A stretch of DNA of 10,724 bases. It comes from Anaerolineae bacterium. Its GTDB lineage: Bacteria; Chloroflexota; Anaerolineae; Anaerolineales; UBA4823. Positions 1-7,851 of the stretch are shown here, one piece after another; within the stretch, counting starts at the first letter, position 1; every line of letters begins with the position of its first letter. Made by a program: the position numbers and the translations under genes. A model generated the notes under the pieces. The model searched no databases and was not told the origin of the DNA. It was given only the letters and a program-made list of their open reading frames with translations. The stretch covers positions 1-10,724 of the forward strand of contig JAUXFR010000015.1 of the NCBI GenBank assembly GCA_030622805.1, in the 5' to 3' direction.

Positions 1-1098
1 GCGTTTGTGAACCACCCGGAAGTGATTGATGTTTTAAGCCACGGCAGCGTCAAATCCAGCGTCGAATTTAAGAACAACATCCGCGTTCAGCTTTGGGTGC
101 ATCCTCTACAGCGCTTTGGCACAGCGCTGCAGTACGTAACAGGGTCAAAGGATCACAACGTTCGATTGCGCGAGCTGGCGCTAAAGCAGGGACTGTCTTT
201 ATCAGATCAGGCGTTCACTCGGGATGACGGCGGTGAGATCCTGTGTGCCAGCGAAGAGGAGGTCTATGGTTTGTTAGGAATGCCCGTCATCCCACCGGAG
301 CTTCGTGAGGACCGCGGAGAAGTGCAGGCGGCTCTGAAGGGTGAACTACCGCATTTGATTAGAATTGGGGACATTGTGGCTGACCTGCATACGCACAGCA
401 CGTGGAGCGATGGCAAACTCTCTATCATTGAAATGGCAGAGGCAGCCTATTCAAGAGGGAAAACGGTTCTGGCAATCACAGATCACTCACGCAGTCTGGG
501 CGTTGCGGGAGGTTTATCAATAGAAGAGCTGAGCGCCCAGCGTGCTGAAATTGATGAATTACAGAGCCAGCTCGGGGACATGATCACACTGCTGCAGGGC
601 AGTGAGGTGGAGATCCTCGCTGATGGTACGCTTGATTATCCTGATGAGGTTTTGGCGGGTTTGGACATCGTTGTTGCCTCTCTTCATTCGAGCCTCCGCC
701 AACCGCGCGAAAAAATTACCCAGCGTTTATTGAACGCCATTCGCAACCCGCATGTGGACGTTATTGGACATCCGACTGGCAGAATGATTCCGAATCGGGA
801 GGGCGCCGACCTGGATATGGAGGCGGTCTTCCGGGAGGCAGCCGAATACGGCGTTGCCCTGGGGGTCAATGCCCATCCTGCTCGGCTCGATCTTGACGAT
901 ATGCATGCCAGGCGAGCGGTGGAGATGGGTGTTCTGTTGAGCATCAATACGGACGCTCACAGCGCGGGTGATTTAGATTTGCTTCAATTCGGCATCGCAA
1001 CCGCCCGGCGGGGATGGGTTGAACCGCAGCATGTGATCAATACCTGGGGGAAAGACCGTCTGTTATCCTGGTTGAGATCCAGGGATGCATATTCATAA
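1..1098 (+). CDS. polX: DNA polymerase X family / PHP domain protein, C-terminal part (5' end outside window)
   Basis: This is the C-terminal part of a bacterial family X DNA polymerase fused to a PHP metallophosphoesterase, a base-excision/gap-repair enzyme in this family. The frame is open from base 1, and the GTG at 7 is internal: the run FVNHPEV fits the conserved PolX palm, so roughly 200 upstream residues are missing. Numbering from the codon at 7, residues 1-75 are the end of the palm and thumb, with FGTALQYVTGSKDHNVRLR at 37-55. Residues 125-360 are the PHP domain. All expected metal ligands are visible: H128 and H130 (DLHTHSTWSDG), D135, H160 (TDH), E200 (GSEVE), H227 (SLHS), H255 (GHPTGR), and D316 and H318 (TDAHS). 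The third palm carboxylate, normally the Asp of V-D-L-R, is Gln28 here (RVQLW), so polymerase activity is doubtful although the nuclease domain looks sound. The next gene starts about 70 bases downstream on the same strand. Confidence 0.9.
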   Translation, partial: AFVNHPEVIDVLSHGSVKSSVEFKNNIRVQLWVHPLQRFGTALQYVTGSKDHNVRLRELALKQGLSLSDQAFTRDDGGEILCASEEEVYGLLGMPVIPPELREDRGEVQAALKGELPHLIRIGDIVADLHTHSTWSDGKLSIIEMAEAAYSRGKTVLAITDHSRSLGVAGGLSIEELSAQRAEIDELQSQLGDMITLLQGSEVEILADGTLDYPDEVLAGLDIVVASLHSSLRQPREKITQRLLNAIRNPHVDVIGHPTGRMIPNREGADLDMEAVFREAAEYGVALGVNAHPARLDLDDMHARRAVEMGVLLSINTDAHSAGDLDLLQFGIATARRGWVEPQHVINTWGKDRLLSWLRSRDAYS

Positions 1099-1167
1099 TT
1101 CTTTAAGCCCCATTGGGTAGAATCATGGGTGATCAAAGATGTTTGTTCCATCTTTGGAATTCGAACA

Positions 1168-2214
1168 ATGTTTCCTGAGAAATGCAATAAGTTCCCACAA
1201 GTAGTGCTTTGCCTGTCCATTCTGTTGCTCCTTTTTGGGCTTATTTCCAATCCATCTCAGGCGCAGGGCAGTGAGGCGTACGAGCTGATCGCCAACGTAA
1301 ATGCCTTACGAAAAGCGAATGGACTGCCGCCCTATAAAATCAGTGCAGCTTTGATGTCCGCTGCCCAGGCGCACAGCGATTACCAGGCCTCGATCGGGTC
1401 AATCACGCACACTGGAGCAGGTGGATCGAGACCGTCGGATCGGGTTAAGGCGGCCGGTTATGGCGGTGGCGCCAGGGTGTTCGTCAGCGAAAACATCGCC
1501 GGTGGGTACAGCGTGACTGCCCAGAGGGCTGTCGCCATGTGGCAGGGTGACGCACCGCACCTGAACACCATGCTTTCCCCCAACTATGTCGATGTCGGAG
1601 CAGGGGTTGCTTACGATGGGAAATATACTTATTTCACACTCGATGCTGCTTATATTTCCGGTCAGGCTGGCACTGGACCAGTCACTTCCCCGGGTACAGG
1701 TGCTCCTTCCGGCACATCCCCAACAGTAGTGGTGCTGTTTGTCAGCCCCATCGTTGTCGCCACACCTGCGCCGGATGGGTCGGTCATCCATGTGGTTGAA
1801 TATGGTCAGGTGCTGATCAATATCGCCAAGGCGTACGAAAAAACCCTGAGTGAAATCCTGGCTTTGAATGGGCCTAAAGATACTTCAACCATATATATTG
1901 GGGATAAAATCCTGATCGAACCACCAGCCCCAACCCCATCGCCAGCACCGACCCGCACAGCCGCACCCCCAACAGCAACCACAATCCTCACACCAACTTC
2001 GAGCGGGGGCCGGGAAGCGGCGCTGATTGAAAGCACTTCTAAAATTCCTGGTCAGCTATCACATACAGAACCTTCCGGGGATCAGGAGCAGCAGGGGTTC
2101 CAGAACGGGAAACTCATTTTAATTGGCATCGGGGCGCTTGTCGCGGTTGGAACATTGCTGATCGTTGTAGGTATCGCACTTAAACAACGACCTGATGAAA
2201 TTCCCTCGGATTGA
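1168..2214 (+). CDS. Exported CAP-domain protein with LysM domain and C-terminal membrane anchor
   Basis: This is a cell-envelope protein of about 348 residues. I chose the ATG at 1168 because GGAA lies 8 bases upstream and a clean signal peptide follows (basic start, hydrophobic VVLCLSILLLLFGLIS, then SQAQG). An in-frame GTG at 1129 would add 13 residues. Numbered from 1168, residues ~35-165 form a CAP/SCP (CYS-family, PR-1-like) domain with the usual pocket residues H81 (THTG), E108 (SENIA) and H131 (HLNTML). Residues ~206-251 form a LysM peptidoglycan-binding domain (VVEYGQVLINIAKAY ... IYIGDKILI). A Pro/Thr/Ala-rich linker follows at ~252-280. Residues ~316-338 are a hydrophobic segment ending in KQRPDEIPSD, which should place the short tail in the cytoplasm. 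The layout suggests a wall-binding protein tethered to the membrane. Bacterial CAP domains have no general enzymatic assignment, so the substrate is unknown. Confidence 0.85.
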   Translation: MFPEKCNKFPQVVLCLSILLLLFGLISNPSQAQGSEAYELIANVNALRKANGLPPYKISAALMSAAQAHSDYQASIGSITHTGAGGSRPSDRVKAAGYGGGARVFVSENIAGGYSVTAQRAVAMWQGDAPHLNTMLSPNYVDVGAGVAYDGKYTYFTLDAAYISGQAGTGPVTSPGTGAPSGTSPTVVVLFVSPIVVATPAPDGSVIHVVEYGQVLINIAKAYEKTLSEILALNGPKDTSTIYIGDKILIEPPAPTPSPAPTRTAAPPTATTILTPTSSGGREAALIESTSKIPGQLSHTEPSGDQEQQGFQNGKLILIGIGALVAVGTLLIVVGIALKQRPDEIPSD

Positions 2215-2390
2215 TTGCCGAGAAATATCCCATCAAACATTGTTCTTGAATATTGAATTTTGGTTTACGGTGGATAAAACAATGATCGGTCAACATCGAT
2301 CCCGGTCTCATTCTGAGCCCACGAAGGTGGACTTTGTGAATTTCGGAGCCAATACTTGAGTCGCCGATACTACAATAACGATGACGCTCA

Positions 2391-2759
2391 TTAATCTAAT
2401 TCCTCCCCCAATTCCTTGTCCAGAAACCAGGCTCCTTTACGATCATCCACGCTCTTAGGAGCGCGGTCGTAATAAAGATCGAAGATACGCCCATCTGATG
2501 TACGCACCCTGAAATAAAACTCCCCAACCCCCCACGAGCCGCGCCGCTTTGCCGTCTCCGTATGCACCAGGGTCATATTCTTCGCCATGCGACCCTTACG
2601 ATCGTAGTCAAACCACTCATTCAATACTTCATCGATCGAATAATCCTGCTCGCGCCAGGTAAAGCCATCCGGACAGTGCGGTTTCTTCGCCATCGCCGGA
2701 TGTTTTTCGAAATAAACTTCGACTTGTTCGCCGATGAAGTGTAATGGCGTGAAATTCAT
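2391..2759 (-). CDS. DUF6504 family protein
   Basis: This 122-residue soluble protein has no signal peptide or membrane segment. The series FTWREQDYSIDEVLNEW, GSWGVGEFYFRVRTSDG, IFDLYYDRAP and DDRKGAWFLDKEL matches my memory of DUF6504, a small domain of unknown biochemistry. Relatives in Actinobacteria are often encoded beside the mutagenic-repair genes imuB/dnaE2. The many aromatic and basic residues in the middle (residues ~50-105) suggest a small beta-rich fold, possibly nucleic-acid binding, but that is inference. Here the gene lies on the same strand as polA, about 300 bases downstream of it, so a repair link is only suggested by position. The ATG at 2759 is preceded by AGGT at a rather long spacing of about 11 bases. 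The family call rests on pattern memory, not on a search. Confidence 0.75.
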   Translation of the reverse strand: MNFTPLHFIGEQVEVYFEKHPAMAKKPHCPDGFTWREQDYSIDEVLNEWFDYDRKGRMAKNMTLVHTETAKRRGSWGVGEFYFRVRTSDGRIFDLYYDRAPKSVDDRKGAWFLDKELGEELD

Positions 2760-3062
2760 ATTTAATTGATACCTGCAGGAATCTGAAATATACTTGTTTT
2801 AGGGTTCAAGGTCTCGATGGTTTCTGTTAACTTTCATTATAATCCTGATCTGCGGTATTGCCGTCTGGAACTCCACCTACACACAGCAAGGCATACGTCA
2901 TACACTTTACAGGCGCTGAAACCTTCACCTCCATATCCATAAATTCTCTATCTTTTCAACAGCAAAAACTAGGGGATCCCCAGCTAAACTGAAAATTCTT
3001 CGTGAACCCAGTATCTGATTTAAAAATAAAATAATTCACGTAGATTAGCGTTATTAGTAGAT
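2760..3062. other. Intergenic region between polA and the DUF6504 gene
   Basis: This ~300-base stretch lies downstream of polA and upstream of the DUF6504 gene, both on the minus strand. It contains a small GGGGATCCCC palindrome followed by a T-run on the minus strand (annotated separately). It also holds a 37-codon minus-strand ORF (2827-2940) with no good ribosome binding site, which I do not call a gene. I saw no RNA gene and no convincing promoter for the DUF6504 gene here. Confidence 0.5.
2964..2983 (-). terminator. Candidate intrinsic terminator downstream of polA
   Basis: Read on the minus strand, CTGGGGATCCCCTAG (2983 to 2969) can fold into a short stem around GATCC. TTTTT (2968-2964) follows at once, about 80 bases after the polA stop codon. 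The stem is only about 5 pairs and includes a G-U pair, so efficiency is uncertain. Confidence 0.35.
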
Positions 3063-5861
3063 TCAGTTGATCGCACTCATCTCTTCCCAATTGGTCCCAT
3101 AGCGCGCATCTGTCACCAGCGGCACCTGCAAAATATAAGCTCCCGCCATCGTCTCCTGCACCACTTTCGCAGTAGGGATCAATTCCTCTTCCGGGCACTC
3201 CAGCACCAGCTCATCGTGCACCTGCAGCAGCATGCGTGCCGACAATCCTGCCTGGCGCAGCGCTATCGGCACCTGCAGCATGGCGATCTTCATAATGTCC
3301 GCTGCCGTGCCCTGGATCGGAGCGTTGATCGCCTCGCGCTCCTCTCGCATGCGCACATTGTAGTTAGCACCGACCTGCAGCCCAGGGAAATACCTCCGCC
3401 TGCCCAGCAGCGTCTCCACGTAACCTTGCTGCGCAGCCAGCCGCCGCATACCGTCCAGGTAACTCTTCACCCCCGGGAAGCGCTCGAAGTACGCCTGCAC
3501 GAAGTCCTCCGCCTCTGCCAGCGTCAGATCTGTGGTCCTGGTCAGACCGAAAGCGCTCATGCCGTAGATCAGACCGAAGTTGACCGCCTTGGCGTGCCGG
3601 CGCTGCTCGCTCGTCACATCACCCAGCGGGATATTGTAAATCGCGGCAGCCGTGGCAGCGTGGATATCCTCACCGGCTCGGAAGGTCTCGATCATGACCT
3701 GGTCGTCAGCCATGTGCGCCACGATGCGCAGCTCCACCTGCGAGTAATCCACCCCCAGCAGCACATCGCCAGGCGCAGCAACGAAAGCGTGCCGTACACG
3801 CCGCCCTAGCTTTGTCCGGATAGGGATGTTCTGCAGGTTGGGATTGGACGATGCGATGCGCCCGGTCACCGATCCTGTCTGATTGTAGGATGTGTGCACG
3901 CGACCTGTCTCCGGATTGACCTGCTCGGGCAGTGCGTCCACGTAGGTCGATTTTAGTTTTGCCAGCTCCCGGTACTCCAGCACCTTATCAACTACCTGAT
4001 GCTTTCCGCGCAGCGCCTCCAGCACGTCGGCCGCGGTAGAGTAGAAGCCGCTGGCTGTTTTCCTGGTCCTGTCCGGTGGATCTATGCCCAATCGATTGAA
4101 CAGCACATTGGAGAGCTGTTGAGGGGAGTTGAGGTTGAAGGGTTCACCGGCCATCTCGAACACTACGCTCTCAATCTGCCTCAATTGTTCGTCCAGTTCG
4201 GTCGACATATGCTGTAGAAAAGCGGTGTCCAATTGAATGCCAGCCATTTCCATGTCCGCCAATATAGGTACGAGCGGCATTTCCAGCTCAGTAAAAAGAG
4301 CATCAACCTTACGCTGTTCCAACTCTCGCTGTAAATCAGGCACCATCCGCAGCACCACTTCCGCATCGGCGGCTGCGTACATGGCGGCTTTCTCGATCAG
4401 CACCTCCGCCATCGTGATCTGATTCTTTCCCTTCCCAATCAGCTCATCAATCGAAGTCATCTGGATACCCAGCCGCACCCAGGCCAGGTTCTTCAAACCA
4501 AGGTTGCGTGAACCCGGGTTAATCAGCCACTCCGCGATCATCGAATCGAAAGCGAGCGGGGTGACTTTCAAACCGTGCCGCAGCATTACCACGTAATCGT
4601 ACTTCAGGTTGTGCCCTGCTTTTGGTATATCTGGATCCGTCAAGGGGTCGCGCAGCGCATGGATAACCGTCTCCAGTGAGAGCTGTTGTGTGTTTGCGGT
4701 TGTATGTCCAACCGGGATGTAATACCCCTGTCCCGGTTCGATTGCCAACGAAATGCCTACCAGATCAGCCTGCATCTGGTCAGTCGATGTGGTTTCGGTG
4801 TCGAATGAGATCATATCCGCAGAAGCCAACCGCAGCGCCAGGTCTTCCAATGCCTGCGGCGTATCGACGGTGATGGCGCCGTCCGGTACGCTGCCGTCCC
4901 CCACCACCTCTACCCTGGCAGGTTTCTGTTCACCGAACATGGTCAACTGCTCACCGGGTTGGGTACCCCGCAAGCCCATATCTTTCAACAGGGCGTTAAG
5001 GCGGTTCATTAGAGCGCGGAATTCCAATTCACGGAACAGCGCTTCGACCTGTTGCGGATCAAAATGCTCCGGTCTGGCGCGTTCGATATCGATCCGAACG
5101 TTAAGGTCAGTGACGATCCTGGCAAGTTCCTGGCTCATATAAGCATTATCGCGATCGGTCTCCAATTTCTTGCGCAAGCTGGGGGAGAGCTCGTCTAGGT
5201 GCTGGTATATGCCATCCAGGTTTTCGTATGCTTCCAGCAGGTTGACGGCTGTCTTTTTTCCCACCCCTTTTACGCCAGGGATATTGTCAGATTTATCACC
5301 CTCCAAAGCTTTATAATCCACAACCTGGTCCGGGCGTACTCCCAGATATTCCTTGACGTCTGCAGGGAAGTAATCCTTGGAATCGGATAGACTTCTCCCC
5401 GGTAAGTTGACAATCACCCGTTCATCCACGAGCTGCAGCAGATCCCGGTCACCGGTGATAATCTTGACGCCTAAACCCTGCTCAACAGCATTGCGGGCCG
5501 CGCTGCCCAACACATCGTCCGCTTCATACCCTTCCATCTCAAGCCGGGGAATATTAAAGACGTCAACCAGCTGGCGGATGCGCTCAATCTGCGGTCGCAG
5601 ATCATCGGGCATTTTTGCACGTGTGGCTTTGTAATCCGCGAAAATCTCATCCCTGAAGGTTCGACCGGTATCGAACGCAACCGCCAGGTAGTCGGGGCGG
5701 TCACCTTCCAGGATGCGCAGCAGCACGCTGGTAAATCCAAAAACACCGGCCGTTGGCTCACCTTTGCTGGTGGTAAATGCTCCGGAAGAACCACGTGTCA
5801 GGGCATAATATGTCCGGTATGCCAACGCGTGACCATCTATCAGGTATAATGTAGGGGGCAT
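3063..5861 (-). CDS. polA: DNA polymerase I
   Basis: This is full-length DNA polymerase I of 932 residues (E. coli has 928), acting in Okazaki-fragment processing and repair synthesis. Residues 1-300 are the 5'-nuclease, with LIDGH at 7-11, the YEADD metal site at 112-116, TGDRD at 136-140 and a helix-hairpin-helix GDKSDNIPGVKGVGKKTA at 188-205. Residues ~325-510 are the 3'-5' exonuclease with all three motifs intact: D354 and E356 (FDTET), NLKYD ending at D422, and YAAAD ending at D499. Proofreading should therefore work, unlike in Taq polymerase. Residues ~520-932 are the polymerase: motif A DYSQVELR at 705-712; motif B RRHAKAVNFGLIYG at 754-767 with K758, F762 and Y766; motif C VHDELV with H882, D883 and E884. 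Phe at 762 predicts normal discrimination against dideoxynucleotides. The ATG at 5861 follows AGAAAGG at good spacing (5868-5874). No clear promoter was recognised. Confidence 0.98.
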   Translation of the reverse strand: MPPTLYLIDGHALAYRTYYALTRGSSGAFTTSKGEPTAGVFGFTSVLLRILEGDRPDYLAVAFDTGRTFRDEIFADYKATRAKMPDDLRPQIERIRQLVDVFNIPRLEMEGYEADDVLGSAARNAVEQGLGVKIITGDRDLLQLVDERVIVNLPGRSLSDSKDYFPADVKEYLGVRPDQVVDYKALEGDKSDNIPGVKGVGKKTAVNLLEAYENLDGIYQHLDELSPSLRKKLETDRDNAYMSQELARIVTDLNVRIDIERARPEHFDPQQVEALFRELEFRALMNRLNALLKDMGLRGTQPGEQLTMFGEQKPARVEVVGDGSVPDGAITVDTPQALEDLALRLASADMISFDTETTSTDQMQADLVGISLAIEPGQGYYIPVGHTTANTQQLSLETVIHALRDPLTDPDIPKAGHNLKYDYVVMLRHGLKVTPLAFDSMIAEWLINPGSRNLGLKNLAWVRLGIQMTSIDELIGKGKNQITMAEVLIEKAAMYAAADAEVVLRMVPDLQRELEQRKVDALFTELEMPLVPILADMEMAGIQLDTAFLQHMSTELDEQLRQIESVVFEMAGEPFNLNSPQQLSNVLFNRLGIDPPDRTRKTASGFYSTAADVLEALRGKHQVVDKVLEYRELAKLKSTYVDALPEQVNPETGRVHTSYNQTGSVTGRIASSNPNLQNIPIRTKLGRRVRHAFVAAPGDVLLGVDYSQVELRIVAHMADDQVMIETFRAGEDIHAATAAAIYNIPLGDVTSEQRRHAKAVNFGLIYGMSAFGLTRTTDLTLAEAEDFVQAYFERFPGVKSYLDGMRRLAAQQGYVETLLGRRRYFPGLQVGANYNVRMREEREAINAPIQGTAADIMKIAMLQVPIALRQAGLSARMLLQVHDELVLECPEEELIPTAKVVQETMAGAYILQVPLVTDARYGTNWEEMSAIN

Positions 5862-6012
5862 AAGCTACCTTTCTGTCAGGAATATTTGCATGGATATTGA
5901 TCATTTGATAGAAAGCGATTGCCTTCTTTCCGTTGTATAATGATCGGGTGTACATCAGCCATGTAGAGTGTAACATGGGCAGTAATGTGAAGCAAGACAC
6001 GCTACGATCTGG

Positions 6013-6041
6013 TTGACAGTCTTAATTGAAAGTGATATGTT
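6013..6041 (+). promoter_or_regulatory. Sigma-70-type promoter for the transglycosylase-type gene
   Basis: A perfect TTGACA (6013-6018) is followed after exactly 17 bases by TATGTT (6036-6041, four of six consensus bases). The expected start of transcription is about 6048-6049, only 2-3 bases before the ATG at 6051. An in-frame TGA at 6033 rules out an upstream start, and no Shine-Dalgarno precedes the ATG, so the transcript would be leaderless or nearly so. Confidence 0.65.
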
Positions 6042-6050
6042 TACAAACGG

Positions 6051-7664
6051 ATGTTGAGGACGAAAAGGATCATCGCAGCCCTATTGATACTCCTGATTCT
6101 GCAGGGGCTATCGCCCTGGAAAGGGGGAGACACTACCGCCCAGGAACCTGAGCGCGAAACTACCATCGTTGTCCATTATCTTGAATATGATTGGTGGTTG
6201 ATCAGATGGGAAACCGATCAGATCCTGTGTCGCATCCTCGTCGATCATGAAGGCTTGCCAACGAACGAAGAGGTCGTTAAATATTGTGGGTGGAAGCTTG
6301 AAGAAGTCTGGCGTAATACCCCTCCATGCAACTTTATGAAAATTGGTCTTGAGAACACACGCCAGTGTGCTGGTGTGTATCTTCATCTGGCTGCGATCCG
6401 ACCGAAAGAAAGAGAAGTTGTCGTAGAATTGCCTCCACCGGTCGTCTGGGTGACCTTAGACGGCTGCGACCCATTCCCCCCTCAGAATATCTGTCCCACC
6501 ATCCCGGATTTAGTGCTGATCGCTGAGGAACCGCTGCCGAACGAACACATCACAGCCATACATGGTACGTTTAACGGCGTATCGTTCACCTGTGAAGGTG
6601 ATGAGTGTAAGATACCGCTTAAGCCAACCGGCATGAACGGCATAACTGTCGAATTTTGGGCGGATTCGAGCTACGGAGATACAAGCGACCGCTATACCGC
6701 GCTGGTGCGGGTTGTGGACACCGGCGTTCCAGTCGTACCTGGTATGGGAGGTTGGTATGTCGATGTCATAAGTACTCAATGGATCGGAAAACCGATCGCT
6801 TCCTGCGTCCAGATCTGGGAATCGTTCCCTCCGCTTGGCGAACCGCAAGTCTGGTTGTCCACCCCAGAACACAGCGGGCTGCTGGCATCGGATGAGCCGT
6901 ACTACTACCTGGCAGGGCGATTGATATTCCAGGGTTTGGTTGACGCCAGCGGCTGCACGACGGGTGGACTGCAGCCTAATGGCTACGCGGATGCGTGCGG
7001 GTTGGAGAAAGCCGCTCCAACCATGGCGCCCTGGCAGAACCAGTTTGACGAACGCATTGTCGAAGTAGCCGAAGAGACCGGGGTTCCAGCCCAATTGATG
7101 AAGAACTTGTTCGCCCAGGAGAGCCAGTTCTGGCCCGGTATGTTCCGCGTACCCTACGAGTTTGGACTCGGTCAAATCACTGGTGATGGCGCCGACTCGA
7201 TCCTGCTCTGGAACGATTCCTTCTACGAGCAGTTCTGCCCCCTGGTGCTGGCGGAAGACACCTGCGAGAAGGGCTACCTGCATTTGAGCGATGAAGAAGG
7301 GGCAGTCCTGCGCGGCGCTGTAGCTTTTCAGGCGCGCTCAGATTGCCTGGAATGTCCAACGGGTATTGACCTGAAGAACGCCAGCTTTAGCATTGGATTG
7401 TTCGCCAATACGCTGGTTGCCAACTGTGCTCAAATCAACCAGACCATCTATAACGCCACAGAATCATCATCCGGTGTGGTCAGCACATACGAAGACCTGT
7501 GGCGCTTTACCGTCGCAAACTACCACGCCGGACCGGGCTGCGTTTCCTTTGCCATTCACCAGACCTGGCAGGCAACCGGGGTCGTCAGGTGGGAAGATGC
7601 TAAAACGCGCTTTACAGAAGCCTGTAAGGGCGTTGTCCCCTACGTTGAAGAGATAACAAAATAA
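6051..7664 (+). CDS. Exported protein with C-terminal SLT/lysozyme-like (lytic transglycosylase) domain
   Basis: This 537-residue protein starts with a signal peptide or membrane anchor (MLRTKRIIAALLILLILQG). Residues ~330-530 resemble the soluble lytic transglycosylase/lysozyme-like fold: NQFDERIVEVAEETGVPAQL, a likely catalytic Glu357 in FAQESQFWP, FGLGQIT at 371-377 in place of the usual G-L-M-Q motif, and NYHAGPG at 490-496 matching the N-A-G-P-G motif. Such enzymes cleave the glycan strands of peptidoglycan outside the cytoplasm. Residues ~30-325 are not a family I can name; 150-225 look beta-rich and Ig-like (ALVRVVDTG), and 230-320 hold a conserved-looking YYYLAGRLI block. There are 18 cysteines spread over the whole chain, unusual for a bacterial wall hydrolase and suggesting disulfides. 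The ATG at 6051 is the only start that keeps the signal peptide. It is divergent from polA and carries its own promoter. Confidence 0.85.
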   Translation: MLRTKRIIAALLILLILQGLSPWKGGDTTAQEPERETTIVVHYLEYDWWLIRWETDQILCRILVDHEGLPTNEEVVKYCGWKLEEVWRNTPPCNFMKIGLENTRQCAGVYLHLAAIRPKEREVVVELPPPVVWVTLDGCDPFPPQNICPTIPDLVLIAEEPLPNEHITAIHGTFNGVSFTCEGDECKIPLKPTGMNGITVEFWADSSYGDTSDRYTALVRVVDTGVPVVPGMGGWYVDVISTQWIGKPIASCVQIWESFPPLGEPQVWLSTPEHSGLLASDEPYYYLAGRLIFQGLVDASGCTTGGLQPNGYADACGLEKAAPTMAPWQNQFDERIVEVAEETGVPAQLMKNLFAQESQFWPGMFRVPYEFGLGQITGDGADSILLWNDSFYEQFCPLVLAEDTCEKGYLHLSDEEGAVLRGAVAFQARSDCLECPTGIDLKNASFSIGLFANTLVANCAQINQTIYNATESSSGVVSTYEDLWRFTVANYHAGPGCVSFAIHQTWQATGVVRWEDAKTRFTEACKGVVPYVEEITK

Positions 7665-7671
7665 AGGAATA

Positions 7672-7834
7672 TTTACCGCGAAGATCGCTGATATCACAAA
7701 ATTTTCCAGGTTTTTTGTTGATCTCGGTGTCCGCAGTCTTTTCTTTGAAGAAAATATTCAATAATCCTCTTTACTTTCTTCTTGGTGTTCGCGGTGAAGG
7801 TCCCCCGCTCTCCGTGCTCTAGGTGTTCTCAGTG
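7672..7834. repeat. Cluster of degenerate GTGTTCGCGGTG-type repeats
   Basis: Three imperfect direct copies lie at 7726-7737 (GGTGTCCGCAGT), 7784-7796 (GGTGTTCGCGGTG) and 7822-7834 (GGTGTTCTCAGTG). An inverted copy, TTTACCGCGAA, at 7672-7682 matches the reverse complement of 7788-7798 at 10 of 11 positions. The cluster lies in the 220-base gap between the convergent transglycosylase-type gene and the rho operon. Similar loose 'gtgttctctgtggtgaa' repeats are scattered between genes in many environmental bacteria; their function is not known to me. No ORF is present. Confidence 0.5.
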
Positions 7835-7851
7835 GTAAAAATCTGTCGGGA

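Noticed and set aside
2284..2301. GATCG/CGATC inverted repeat between convergent genes
   Set aside because: A five-base stem with an 8-base loop and no T-run is expected by chance.
2827..2940. 37-codon minus-strand ORF between polA and the DUF6504 gene
   Set aside because: It has no convincing ribosome binding site, is very short and resembles nothing known to me.
3216..3809. 197-codon plus-strand ORF opposite polA
   Set aside because: It is antisense to the most conserved polymerase motifs of polA and is His/Arg/Gln-rich without any domain, as expected for a shadow frame.
5936..5941. Perfect TATAAT on the plus strand between polA and the transglycosylase-type gene
   Set aside because: The nearest TTGATA is 25 bases away and there is no extended -10. 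The TTGACA-17-TATGTT pair downstream is a better promoter.
6510..7283. 257-codon minus-strand ORF opposite the transglycosylase-type gene
   Set aside because: It lies wholly antisense to a gene with clear domains and a signal peptide, and its translation shows no domain; it is a mirror of the GC-rich coding frame.
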